In this document: one piece after another, positions 37,435-49,100 of the stretch
Layout of the letters: every line of letters begins with the position of its first letter
Numbering within the stretch: position 1 is the first letter of the stretch
Assembly: GCA_002104895.1 (NCBI GenBank)
Contig: MCFG01000432.1
Span: 1 to 53,628, forward strand
Direction: 5' to 3'
From: Anaeromyces robustus
Lineage: Eukaryota > Neocallimastigomycota > Neocallimastigomycetes > Neocallimastigales > Neocallimastigaceae
DNA length: 53,628 nucleotides
Made by a program: the position numbers and the translations under genes
Notes under the pieces: generated by a model
What the model was told of the DNA's origin: nothing
Databases searched by the model: none
The model's input: the letters and a program-made list of their open reading frames with translations, nothing else

Positions 37435-38172
37435 AGTAAAAAATACAATAAAAAGAAATGTTATATTTCAAAATAAAAGTTTTCAAATTGCTACTATATA
37501 GTATATATATAAACATTATTTCAAAAAAACTATTAATTATTAATATATAATACATATTAACACTAATGATATATTAAACTTTTGTTTTAGAAAATCAACT
37601 ACTTCAGTCATTTTTTGTTTTTGTTTTTGTTTTTGTTTTTGTTTTTATTTCATTTATTTAATATTTCTTTTTTTTCGATTTATTTATTAATTATTTATTA
37701 CATTATACTATATTATATAATTAGCGATTGTTTTATTATATATTAACATAATAATTTAATAATTAGTAATACGTTATTTTAAGATTTATTAAAACTATTA
37801 TAAATTATAATAGTTTTAATATATATTTATTAATACTAATATTAATTTTTTTTTTTTTTTTTAGTTATTTCATTATCTAATATTATAATACAAAATATAT
37901 ATATTAAAATTAATTAATAAGAATTATAATAATTATAATTATTATAATTTCATCATTACACAAAATTAAATCTAATAAAGATTATACATATAATATGTAA
38001 ATAAATTAATAAAATTTCCAACAAACACAAAATAACGTTAAATTAAATACAATGAAATTTATATAAAATAAATTCATATAAAGTTTACATTATTTGATAA
38101 AGTTTTTATTTACATATTATATATAGTATTATATCATAAATATTTATATTTTATAAAGTTTTTTCTTTTATT

Positions 38173-38207
<35 letters not shown>

Positions 38208-38416
38208 CCAAGTATATTTAATTTAAAATATAATCATATATATTTATATATCGAATATACATCGTGTCAATGTATATTTAATTATATTAAATAATATTAA
38301 ATAATAAAAACAATTAAAAAACATTGTGTATTCAATATTTATAATTAATATTATTTTATTAAAAATAACTTTTTTGAGATTAAGTTCATTATTTTAATAT
38401 ATATATACATATAATA

Positions 38417-38490
38417 AAAAAAAATAGTATTAAATAAATAATATATATACATTATATTATATATATTATTTATTTAATACTATTTTTTTT
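38417..38490. repeat. Perfect palindrome, 32-bp arms
   Basis: The arms around ATAGTATTAAATAAATAATA are exact complements over 32 bases with a loop of about ten. The right arm is followed by a second partial copy of its end (AATACTATTTTTTTT). Confidence 0.8.
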
Positions 38491-40044
38491 TAATACTATT
38501 TTTTTTTTATTTTATATTTGTTTTATATAGTTGAATATTAAATAAAAAAAATTAAACATTTTAAAAATAGAATATTAAATTCAACATAAATAAATATTTT
38601 TATATAAGTTCTCTTAATTTATTAAAAAAGTAAACTAAACTACACAAAACATACAGAATCACTCATAATATTTATTAAAAGTTCTTTTTTTTAATTTTTT
38701 TTACAAAAAATGCATAATAAACCCACCTAAATTTATATAATTAATATATATAGGCTATGTTTTTCATATTATATAATTTATTTAATATTGTTTAAAGCTC
38801 ATTTAATCTAAAAGAGTTAATTAAAGAATATTATTTTCTTTTTTAATTTTTTTATCTATTGTTTACTATTATATAAAATATAATTTATTATATTAAACAA
38901 TAGGCTAAAAGGATTGTATATGTATACTATTAAATATTTAATATATTAAATAAAATAAACATGAAAATTTTCGAATTCTCCTTTTTTTTTTTTTTTTTTT
39001 TTTTTTTAGTTAATTCAAAATAATGAATAAATAAAAAAAATTTCTTTTTTTATATTATATATATTCCATTTATTTATTTATTTATGTATTTAAAAAAATA
39101 AAAACTAATAATAATTCTATGGCAAATATTAAACAAACATTTCATTAATTTTTATACTTTTTTTTTTTTTGTTGTTGTTGATTTGTTTCTATTTTTGTTC
39201 ACTTTATTAATAAAACAAATTTGATTTCTTGAAATAAAAATTATGTAACAATACAAGGTTTCACAAATTAATTATTATATTGTTTTATAGTATTCATATT
39301 ATAAGGGATACAATATTGAAAAAAAAAATAAAAATAAAAATAAAAATAACAATATCTAATATCTCTGTAATAATTAATTACAAAAAAAAAAAAAAAAAAA
39401 TAGTAAATAATAAATATTTATATCAGTAATAGTATATAATTATTAAATTAAATATTATTTTGTTATTTTTAAACAATATATTTCACTTTAATTTCTTGAT
39501 GAATATTTTTTTTGTCTCTAATTATTTAAACCAAGAAATATGATATATTGGCTAATAAAAAAAACATTAATCTGATTGTAATTAAAAAAATATATAAATT
39601 TTGTTTTTTGTTCCACATTGTAACAGCATTTAAAAATGGAAGGAAATATCAATTTTTGTAGTATAAAAACAATATAAAATTAATAAAAAATATATATTAA
39701 TATAAATAATTAATATAAAAATTGGCATTTCAAAAAAAATCTTATTATATATATAAAAACGTCTTTTTATTTTTTTTTGTTTAATATTATAAAGTTTTAT
39801 AATATAAATTTTACAAAAAAAAAAAAAAAAAGATGTTTAATAAATAAATGCCTTATTTATTATAGATGTTGAATAGATGACTTTAAAGGTCTGAATTGGT
39901 TGAAAAAAATAAACATATTATATGTGATATACATTTATATATATTATATTTATATAGCTTTATTATTTATAATTTATATTATTGATAAAGTTCTCTATTG
40001 ATTTATGTATTATTTTAAACATATCCTATAGTATTTTATAGAAT

Positions 40045-40299
40045 AAATTCATCTTATGTTTCATATTATTACTTAAAAATATGATTAAGTTCTTGAAAAC
40101 CTATTTTCTAGATTTGCAATATCATAATATTCATATAACTTTGTGTTCTTAAATAATCATTATTTATTAAAAATTCATCTTATGTTTCATATTATCACTT
40201 AAAAATATGATTAAGTTATTTAAAAAACCTATTTTCTAGATTTACAATATCATATTTAATGATAATATTTATTATAATTTTGTGTTCTTAAATAATCAG
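40045..40299. repeat. Tandem duplication, two copies of about 116-129 bp
   Basis: Copy A (40045-40160) and copy B (40171-40299) both run from AAATTCATCTTATGTTTCAT through ACCTATTTTCTAGATTT to TTGTGTTCTTAAATAATCA. Copy B has small insertions. No coding potential. Confidence 0.85.
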
Positions 40300-40767
40300 T
40301 ACATATTATTTTAACTTATATTAATATCAATATAACTATAACTGTTAGTTATTAATGCTTTTTAAAAAAAAAATTGTAAACAAAACATTTGAACTAGAAT
40401 GATATAAATTTGATTTTGTTTTATAATATGAAATAATAACTCTATATTTCATAATATTTGGTATATTAGTATATTGTATTTTATATAAATGAAATACTTA
40501 TATTAAAAGCATTCTTTAATCTTAACAATCTTTAACAATAAATATCGTTAATAATCATTAAAAATATTTTATATAATTATCATAAATGTTTTAAAAATTA
40601 TCAATTCATTATATAAACTGCAAATATTACTTTCTTTTCTTTTAATCATACAAATATTACTTTCCTTTTTTTTTAACCATTTTCTTTATAAATAATTAGT
40701 ATTACTTTTTTTAATAATGTTTTGTAAAAATATTATAAATAATTATTAAAAATATATATATATAATA

Positions 40768-40869
40768 TCATCAGTTAATAGAAAACCTAAAGAACCAGTA
40801 GGCATAGTATTAACAGAAGTATTTAATGAAAATTTTTATAAATATCTTATAAATTTCTTTCATAACTAA
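40768..40869 (+). pseudogene. Coding-like islet (exon remnant?)
   Basis: 33 codons read SSVNRKPKEPVGIVLTEVFN and on to a TAA, with codon choice and residue mix (Gly, Pro, Val, Glu) unlike the surrounding A/T noise. No start codon precedes it. It may be a relic exon or a transposon scrap. I do not recognise it. Confidence 0.3.
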
Positions 40870-41124
40870 GGTAAACGGTATAGTTTTTTTTTTATTAATA
40901 AATATCTATAAATGAAAAATATTTATTTAAAATTATATACTGATATATTCAAACACACTTAAAATAAAAAATAATATAAAAATATATATTTTATTTTTCT
41001 TTTTTTTAATAATATTGTTAGTATAAATACTAAAAATAATTATAAAAAAAAATAAATATATATATATATATTATTGTATCTACTTTTAAAAATTCTATTA
41101 TAACAAAAATAACTTCACTTTTTC

Positions 41125-41155
<31 letters not shown>

Positions 41156-41267
41156 CTAATATCTAAAAATGAAAAACCTTATATATATGCTTTAAAACTT
41201 TTAATTGTATAAGTAATAATAAAACTTTATCTATAGATAAAATTATAATATTATAATTAATTTCATA

Positions 41268-41312
41268 ATGAACTCTATATATGAACCACCACCAACTGAT
41301 ATTAATATATAA
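41268..41312 (+). pseudogene. Tiny coding-like islet
   Basis: An ATG frame of 14 residues (MNSIYEPPPTDINI) with three consecutive CCA Pro codons. It is too short to call a gene and could belong with the islet at 40768. Confidence 0.2.
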
Positions 41313-41342
41313 TTTTCATAAAGTATATAAAGATATTATATT

Positions 41343-41384
41343 ATATCATTTAATTTTATATTTTTAATAAAAATTAAATGATAT
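41343..41384. repeat. Perfect palindrome, 15-bp arms
   Basis: ATATCATTTAATTTT is mirrored exactly across a 12-base loop. Confidence 0.65.
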
Positions 41385-41419
41385 ATTAAACACTTTAAGC
41401 ATATTTGTTTTTAAGATAT

Positions 41420-41715
41420 TGTATTTATTTATTTATTCAATATTATTTAACTTTTAACCGAGCCAGTTATAATTTTTTTTTGTATTTATTTATTCAATAT
41501 TATTTATCTTTAACCGAGCCAGTTATATATTTTATATTTTTTTTCGTATTTATGTATTTATATATTTTTTTTTGTATTTATTTAATATTATTTATCTTTA
41601 ACCGAGCCAGTTATATTTTTTATATTTTTTTTCGTATTTATGTATTTACATATATATATTTTTTTGTATTTCTTTATTAAATATTTTTTATCTTTTAACA
41701 GAGCCAGTTATATTT
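41420..41715. repeat. Degenerate tandem array with TAACCGAGCCAGTTAT core
   Basis: Four copies of the core (near 41455, 41511, 41599 and 41697) are separated by T-rich spacers at 56, 88 and 98 bases. The core has G+C well above its surroundings and is nearly invariant while spacers vary, as if under constraint or recently spread. Confidence 0.8.
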
Positions 41716-41728
41716 TTTTTGTATATAA

Positions 41729-41890
41729 TTATTGTCAATAGCATTTTCATTATAATATTTTATTATCATAATAATTATCAATAGCATTTTCATCATAATA
41801 TTTTATTATTTTAATAATTATCAATAGCATTTTCATCATTTATTATTTTAATAATTATCAATAGCATTTTCATCATAATATTTTATTATA
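41729..41890. repeat. Tandem array, about 43-bp unit
   Basis: Four copies of TCAATAGCATTTTCATCATA at about 41736, 41779, 41822 and 41859 with period 43, 43 and 37. Confidence 0.82.
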
Positions 41891-42325
41891 ATAATTTTTT
41901 CATTATCATTATTTTCATATTCATTTTTATTTTCTATATAAATTAATATAATTAATTGCAATTAATTATTTATTGGTTATTAATCTAATCTATATATCTT
42001 TGATTTTATTGAACAAATACATTACATTAATGTATATCTTTTTATATCAAGCCACAATATTCATAGTTTTTTATTAAAAAAAAAAGAATAACTAATATTT
42101 TATTATATTTCAATTTATAATTTTAGTATATTTCCGGTGGTTAATGTTTAAATACGTTTATTTGTAAGACATAATATGTATATATAATATTATTTTAATA
42201 TTCAAAAAAAAACAGTGATAATTATTCTGAGTGTAGCATTTCGGCAATGTACATGAAATTTTTTGCATTGACAGGTCCTTTACGCCACATTTCATATTGT
42301 AAATTTATATAAATATTTTTAACGC

Positions 42326-42336
42326 CACATTTATAT

Positions 42337-42339
<3 letters not shown>
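42326..42339. repeat. Left target-site duplication of the SINE
   Basis: CACATTTATATAAA, identical to 42869-42882 at the other side of the SINE. Confidence 0.85.
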
Positions 42340-42376
<37 letters not shown>

Positions 42377-42868
42377 ATGACCGGGGTATGCTTCTTTGAC
42401 CTTCCCTAATGTGAAGCAGTAAGCCCACTCCCTAATAATTAGGTGGTAGTGTGTCCCTCATGGACTGCCATACTGAAAGTCAGCTTCGGCTTTCCCAATC
42501 ATGTACAATAATTGCTGAATTTATATCAGCAAGCCACACATTCTCGGTGCCCGACAAACCTCAAACAAGGCTGATGAAAAGCCAAATGGTCACGTGATTC
42601 TAATTCACTTGGTTATTCTACGTTATTGATTGGTACAGGTTGGATTTTCTCAAAGAAACAATATTAAAGACTATAAGTGTCAGGCAGTACAATAAATTAT
42701 TAAATTAAGAAGTTTGGTATAATTAAGGAAGGACAATACTTAACCTGGCGGTCGAACAAGTCCTGATGAAAAACCCATATAGAGGAAACATCAGACCCGC
42801 GGGGTCGAACCAGAGACCTTATGTATGCTAAGACAACGCCTTAACAACCAGGATAAAAACTGGTTTGA
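42340..42868 (-). mobile_element. tRNA-derived SINE with poly(A) tail
   Basis: On the minus strand the insertion starts at 42868 with a tRNA-like head: GGTTGTTAAGGCG (weak A-box, plus 42838-42850), an anticodon-arm-like CTTAGCATA, and GGTTCGACCCC (a good Pol III B-box, plus 42801-42811). A body of about 400 bases at normal G+C follows and ends in 34 A (42340-42373 as T on the plus strand). A perfect 14-base duplication flanks it. No protein is coded. The structure is that of a SINE mobilised by a LINE. The non-LTR element at 53 kb is a conceivable partner, but its 3' end is outside the window. Confidence 0.87.
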
Positions 42869-42882
42869 CACATTTATATAAA
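42869..42882. repeat. Right target-site duplication of the SINE
   Basis: CACATTTATATAAA, matching 42326-42339 exactly. Confidence 0.85.
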
Positions 42883-42924
42883 AAATTTTTAAGAGAGTTT
42901 ATATACTAGTACTTGTATATTAAA

Positions 42925-43585
42925 ACATTTCTTATTTATTTCATAATTTAAAGAATTATAAATATAAATTTTAAATTTCACTTAATATTTTATTTATTTC
43001 ATAATTTTAAGAATTATAAATATAAATTTTAAATTTCACTTAATATTTTATTTATTTCATAATTTAAAGAATTATAAATATAAATTTTAAATTTCACTTA
43101 ATATTTTATTTATTTCATAATTTAAAGAATTATAAATATAAATTTTAAATTTCACTTAATATTTTATTTATTTCATAATTTAAAGAATTATAAATATAAA
43201 TTTTAAATTTCACTTAATATTTTATTTATTTCATAATTTAAAGAATTATAAATATAAATTTTAAATTTCACTTAATATTTTATTTATTTCATAATTTAAA
43301 GAATTATAAATATAAATTTTAAATTTCACTTAATATTTTATTTATTTCATAATTTAAAGAATTATAAATATAAATTTTAAATTTCACTTAATATTTTATT
43401 TATTTCATAATTTAAAGAATTATAAATATAAATTTTAAATTTCACTTAATATTTTATTTATTTCATAATTTAAAGAATTATAAATATAAATTTTAAATTT
43501 CACTTAATATTTTATTTATTTCATAATTTAAAGAATTATAAATATAAATTTTAAATTTCACTTAATATTTTATTTATTTCATAAG
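42925..43585. repeat. 58-bp tandem array, about 11 copies
   Basis: The unit contains TTCACTTAATATTTTATTTA and TTTAAAGAATTATAAATATA. The phase points at TTCAC fall at 42977 and every 58 bases to 43557 without drift. Copies are nearly identical; one early copy differs by TTTTAAG for TTTAAAG. Such uniformity indicates recent expansion or homogenisation. Confidence 0.95.
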
Positions 43586-43807
43586 TTAAATAAAAAAAAA
43601 AAAAAGAAATATTAATAAAAAGAAGATACCACTAATAAATTGGTTTCATAAATCAATAATAAATAAAATATTGATTTTAATAATATAATAAATTTTTTAT
43701 TAATTTAATTTATAAGCCACAATATAATACATTTAAATAATACGTTATTTTAATGCGCGATACATTTACGAAATACATTGCCGAAATGCACACTTCCCAT
43801 AATTATT

Positions 43808-46150
43808 TTTTATGGTAATGTAATATAAATTTCTCGTTGTTGTGAGTATTATCTTTTTATATATAATAATAAATAATTTTCTATAATAAGAAATTCATCA
43901 AAAAATAGAAAAAAAAAAGTATGTTTAATAATAATTGTACTCTTTAATATATTAATAAAACAATATTTTTATTAGTAGTATTAAATAATGTTGTTTTTAT
44001 TAATAATAATTGTATATTTATATTTTTATTAATTATTACCTGTTAATTAAAAATATATTTGTATTTTTTTTTCACTACTTCATATTAATAAAAAAAATTG
44101 TAATATTTAATATTAATATAACAATAAAGATGTAAAAAGTGTTACAGCCAATATTTCTTAAGTATATAATAATAGAATTTTTGGTAATAATAATATTAAT
44201 ATTTAATATTATTATTATTATAAAAACAATTATTATACAATTACTCTATAAAAATAATTATTGTATAAAAATATACTATTTAGTTTAAAATGGTAAAAAA
44301 AAATTTTAAAGTTAAATAACTTATTTAGAATAATTGTAATAGAATACATATTTTTATATTATAATACATTATACATTATAGTATATTATAAATATATTTT
44401 ATAATTACATTAATAATTATAATAATTTTATTATTTTATTAATTTACTTTTATATATTAATTAGAATTATAATATTTATGCATTTTTTTTATTATTAATG
44501 TAATACACAATATCACAAAAGTTTTTTATGTAATACGTATTGTATTAAGTTTTATTCCAATTATTTTTTGGTTTTTTCATATTTCTGTTTTTTTTTTAAC
44601 TTATTAAATATTAAAAATAATATTAAATTATAAATAATAATAGTAATAATAAATCTGTTTTTTATAATTATATATTAATTATATAAAGATCAATTTAAGT
44701 AAAATAAAATAAAATAAAATAAAAAATAAACAGTAAATAAAAAACAAAACGAACAAATAAAGACAAAAAAAAAAAAAAACAGGAATAAAGTAAAAAAAAA
44801 ATAAAAATTTAAACAAATACAAAACAACAAAATAAATAAAAGGAGCCACTAACAGTATTATATTAATTTTTATTAACTAAAAGTATTGTGTTATATTACT
44901 GAAGATTAAATAATTAATATAGTTAGTCATATTTATTTGGTTTATATTTTTTTTTCATTTAAAAAATAAATTTTACAAATTTGTTCTTTCTCTATAGATT
45001 AAGTAGAAATCAGTAGAAAACAAATATTGAATTAAGGAAATCAACATAATAATATGTTTGGTAAAATTATATAAGAATTCAATGTAATTAAACTAAAAAT
45101 CAAAAAATATTTCTCCTAAATTGATTTTTTTTAATTATAATTATTATATTTTCTTTTTTTGTTGAATATTATAATTTAAATATTGAATTTAATTCAAACT
45201 CTATAAAGTTAGATACATATATATACAATACACTAGCATAGAAACTTATTAACAATTTCTTTATTATAGAAAAAAAAAAAAAAAGTAAACATTTTTATTC
45301 ATTATCAACAAAAAATTTCTATAAAATTTTTTTATATAATAAAAAAGGGTATATTATATTTAGGGAATAATATTTTGTAGAACGGAAAATAAGTAAACTT
45401 TTATAAAATATAAAAGAAAGTATAACTTAAGAATCAGTAAAATTTATTATTTATAACTTTTTTTTTTGGAATTCAAATTTTAAGGGAGTATAAATAATAT
45501 CAGTTTTTGAGTTTTTGAGTTTTTTCGGCAATTCTCACTAATTTTATTTCAATTACATATTTCAACTATTTATTTTTTTTTCTAGTTTTTCTTTTTCTTT
45601 TCTTTTCTTTTCTTTCCTTTCTTTTTTTTTTTTTTAAATAAGCTTTTCATTTTTCATTTTTTTTTTTTTTAAATTAGTTTTTATATAATTTTTATTTTTT
45701 ACTCTTAATTTTTTATTAAAAGAATAAAAATAATGAAAACATTATAAAAAAAATATATATATATACATATAAACAAGAGCAAATAGTATAGTATTATATA
45801 AAATAACACAACATATAAGAATTATATATATAAATAATAAATAAGGAGTATTTATGTAAATTAATATATATTCAATAGTTAAAAAATTACAATAGAAAAA
45901 TAAAATAAACGAATAAATTATTAAAAAATTAATAATCAATAAACAATATATAAAGAAATCTAAATAGATAATTCTTAATAGAATTAAAAAAAAAAGATAA
46001 TTTAATAATTAATAGTAGAATTTTTACCAAGAATCATAAATATTTAATTCCAGTATAGTAGAATTAAAAAAAAAAAAAAAACAACTAATTAAATTTAATT
46101 AAATTAAGTTAAATTAAATTGAAAGATTATATAGATAAAATACCAAAAAA
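43808..46150. other. Intergenic A+T-rich region upstream of the BTB gene
   Basis: No gene is supported. The last 600 bases before the BTB start contain pyrimidine-rich blocks, listed separately. Confidence 0.55.
45581..45672 (+). promoter_or_regulatory. CT-rich promoter-like block
   Basis: A (TTTTC)n-like pyrimidine tract lies about 500 bases upstream of the BTB start codon, on its coding strand. CT-rich blocks near transcription starts are known in fungi; this one is suggestive only. Confidence 0.35.
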
Positions 46151-49100
46151 ATGAGTATAGATATTAGTAATATAAATAGTTATTATTTTTCAACCGAAGT
46201 TGAGCTTAATGCTCAATTTCGTTCAAAGGACTTTTATTGTGAGGGAGCTACTTGGCATATATCAATTGATAATATAACTAACAATAGTATGGATATAAAA
46301 ATTATATATGAAGGTAATCCAACAATTTCTACAGTAAGGTTAAGTATTAATAATGGAATTAGTAATGAATATTTTAATATAGATAGAAAGAATCATTATG
46401 TTCATAAATATCATTTAGATGATTTTTATAAAGGCAAAAATATTTATAAATTTGAATATGATACCCTTAAAAATATAAAAATACTTACAGTTGGAATTAC
46501 TATGGTAAAAGATTCCATAGAATACTCTTATTTAAAATATTTTTCAGAGAAAACAATACCAAAAAATTATGTTCTATTACCAAATTCTTCATCCTATGAT
46601 AGTATATATATTCATGAAATAAATAATAAACAATATATTCATAGTAAATATTTTGATCAAATGAATCATTTTAATGATTATATTTCCGATTATTTTGACG
46701 TTCAATTTGAAGTAGGTAAAAATAAAAAAATTATTAAAGCACATCGTATTATTCTTGCTTCACGTTGTACATCCTTTAAATCACTTTTTGAAGATAAAAT
46801 TTTTGAAGATAATAATTCATATATAAAAATAGAATTACCAGAAGTTAATTATATAAGTTTCAAAGCTTTAATAGAGTACATTTATAAAGGCAAATGTTAT
46901 ATTCCAAAATCAAAGAAAGTAGTTGAAAATTTATTAGATTTAGCATATGAATACCATATTAATAACTTAATTGAAGGAATAGAAGAAGAATTAGAAGATA
47001 ACAAAGAACGTTATACAGATAATAATAATGTAATAATGAAAAATGAAGATGAAAATGAAAATGAAAATGATATTTATGATAAAGAAATTATGATATCGGA
47101 TGATAAGGATATTCATCAATATACAATTGATAATAACTTAATGGCTGAAAAATCAAAGTATCAAGAATATGCAAATAATTTATTAAAAAGAAAAAGAGGA
47201 TTAGATGATAATTCAATAATGGGTAATTCTTTAACTGGTAATAAAAATAAAAAAAGACATCCAAACAATGAATCTTTACTTCATGGTAATTTCTCAGAAG
47301 AAATTTATGACTATAATGAAAATATTGATGCATTTGAATCAGATGCATTTAATGATCTTCGTACTATAGATGATGAACCAAGCATAGGAGAAAATCATTT
47401 ATTAAATGAAATGGATATATTACAAGAAGAAAGTGAAAATAGTGATCAAATTCCACCAAAAGATTTGACTGTAGAAATGATAGATGTTGAAACGGGATTA
47501 AGTAATTCAAGTGATAGTTCAAAAGAAGATGCAGAAGATGAATATGATAATAATGATAATATCATTGAGTCTGAATTTATTGAAGTTAATGGATCATCTA
47601 ATAAAGTATTAAATGATGAAGCATATGAAATTATAGATAATTCAATTCATCAAGCTGATAATCAAGAAAATGAAGAAAATGAAGAAAATGAATATAGTGA
47701 CGAAGGTGTTAAAGAAGAAAACTATGAAAACGTTAAAAATGATGATGAAGAAAAGGAAGAAGAAGAAGAAGAAGAAGAAAATGAATTAGCTTTTGAAGAA
47801 GAAAATAATAATGAAGAAAATGAATTGAATGAAGAGTATGAAGAAGAAAATGATAATGAAGAAAATGAATTAAATGAAGAGTATGAAGAAGAAAATGATA
47901 ATGAAGAAAATGAATTGAATGAAGAGTATGAAGAAGAAAATGATAATGAAGAAAATGAATTGAATGAAGGGTATGAAGAAGAAAATGATAATGAAGAAAA
48001 TGAATTGAATGAAATAATTGAAGATGATGAAATTGATGAATTAGAAGAAGAAACTGAAGAAATTAATAATGAAGAAGAGGAATTAGAAGAAGAAACTGAA
48101 GAGATTAATAATGAAGAAGATGAATTAGAAGAAGAAACTGAAGAGATTAATAATGAAGAAGATGAATTAGAAGAAGAAACTGAAGAAATTAATAATGAAG
48201 AAGATGAATTAGAAGAAGAAACTGAAGAGATTAATAATGAAGAAGATGAATTAGAAGAAGAAACTGAAGAAATTAATAAAAAAGATGAAATAACAGAAGA
48301 TTATAATAAAGAAAATGAAATTACAGAAGATGATAATAATGAAGAGAATGAAGTCATTGAAATAATCGAAGAAGATGATGAAGAAAATAAATTAAATAAG
48401 AAAATTATTGAAGAAGATAATAATAATAATAATGAAGAAGAAGAAATAATCGAAAAGGATGATGAAGAAAATGAGCATGAATATTATGAAGGAAATACAA
48501 ATATTGAGGAAGATAATCATAATAAATCAAATCCATCTTTTGAAGTTCATAGTGAAGAAAGTCAAGAAGAAAATAATAATGAAGATCTTGTTAATGAAAA
48601 TATAAATAATGAAAACGAAATTGAAAATAAAAATGAAAATGAAAATGAAGATGTTGAAGAAAATATTGAACAGAACGAAAAGAATGATTTAAAGGATGTT
48701 GAAGAAAATATTAAACAGAATGAAAAGAATGAATTTGAAATTGAACCAAATGAAGATCATTATGGTGAAATATTTTTAGAAAATGAATTAAATTATGAAA
48801 ATAATAACGAATTTGATGAAAAGAATGAAAAAGAAAATCATAATCCAGAAGAAATTCATGAAATTAATAATCCAGAAGAAATTCATGAAATTATTGAACA
48901 TGAAGTCGAAGATAATTATCAACAAGATATTGATCATATAGAAAATGAAGGTGAAGATGAAGGTGAAGATGAAAAGGTAATAGATCAAAAAGAAATCAGT
49001 GATGATGAAAATGAAAATCAATTACATCATGAACAACAATTACAGGAAGAAATTATTCAAACAGAAGTACAACATTTAGAAGAAGATAATAATGGAAATA

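Larger units (their letters stand above)
28323..41404. other. 13-kb gene desert, extreme A+T
   Basis: Reading both strands I find no frame of normal gene size, no domain motif, no tRNA box pair and no TIR. The sequence is A/T homopolymers, short TA runs, several long palindromes and a few short direct repeats. Two or three coding-like islets are noted separately. It could be a centromere-like or heterochromatic block, a decayed transposon area, or ordinary long intergenic DNA. Confidence 0.6.
42227..43798. mobile_element. 1.57-kb TIR element, non-autonomous, possible MULE type
   Basis: The ends are 25-base inverted repeats (42227-42251 and 43774-43798) sharing an exact 16-base core GCATTTCGGCAATGTA. 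They are flanked at both sides by ATAATTATT (42218-42226 and 43799-43807), which would be a nine-base target duplication as made by Mutator-like elements. No transposase is encoded. Inside are a SINE and a 58-bp tandem array, so it is a composite. The core resembles GCATTTCGCAATG of the element at 4558, suggesting one family. The duplication is all A/T, so chance is possible. Confidence 0.72.

Noticed and set aside
41405-41680. 91-residue plus-strand frame
   Set aside because: Translation of the degenerate T-rich tandem array; the repeated NRASY comes from the repeated core.
42790-42868. Functional tRNA gene
   Set aside because: The B-box is good, but A-box spacing, stem pairing and the attached body with poly(A) and target duplication fit a SINE better.
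42925-43585. CRISPR-like array
   Set aside because: The 58-bp units are head-to-tail with no unique spacers, in a eukaryotic setting.
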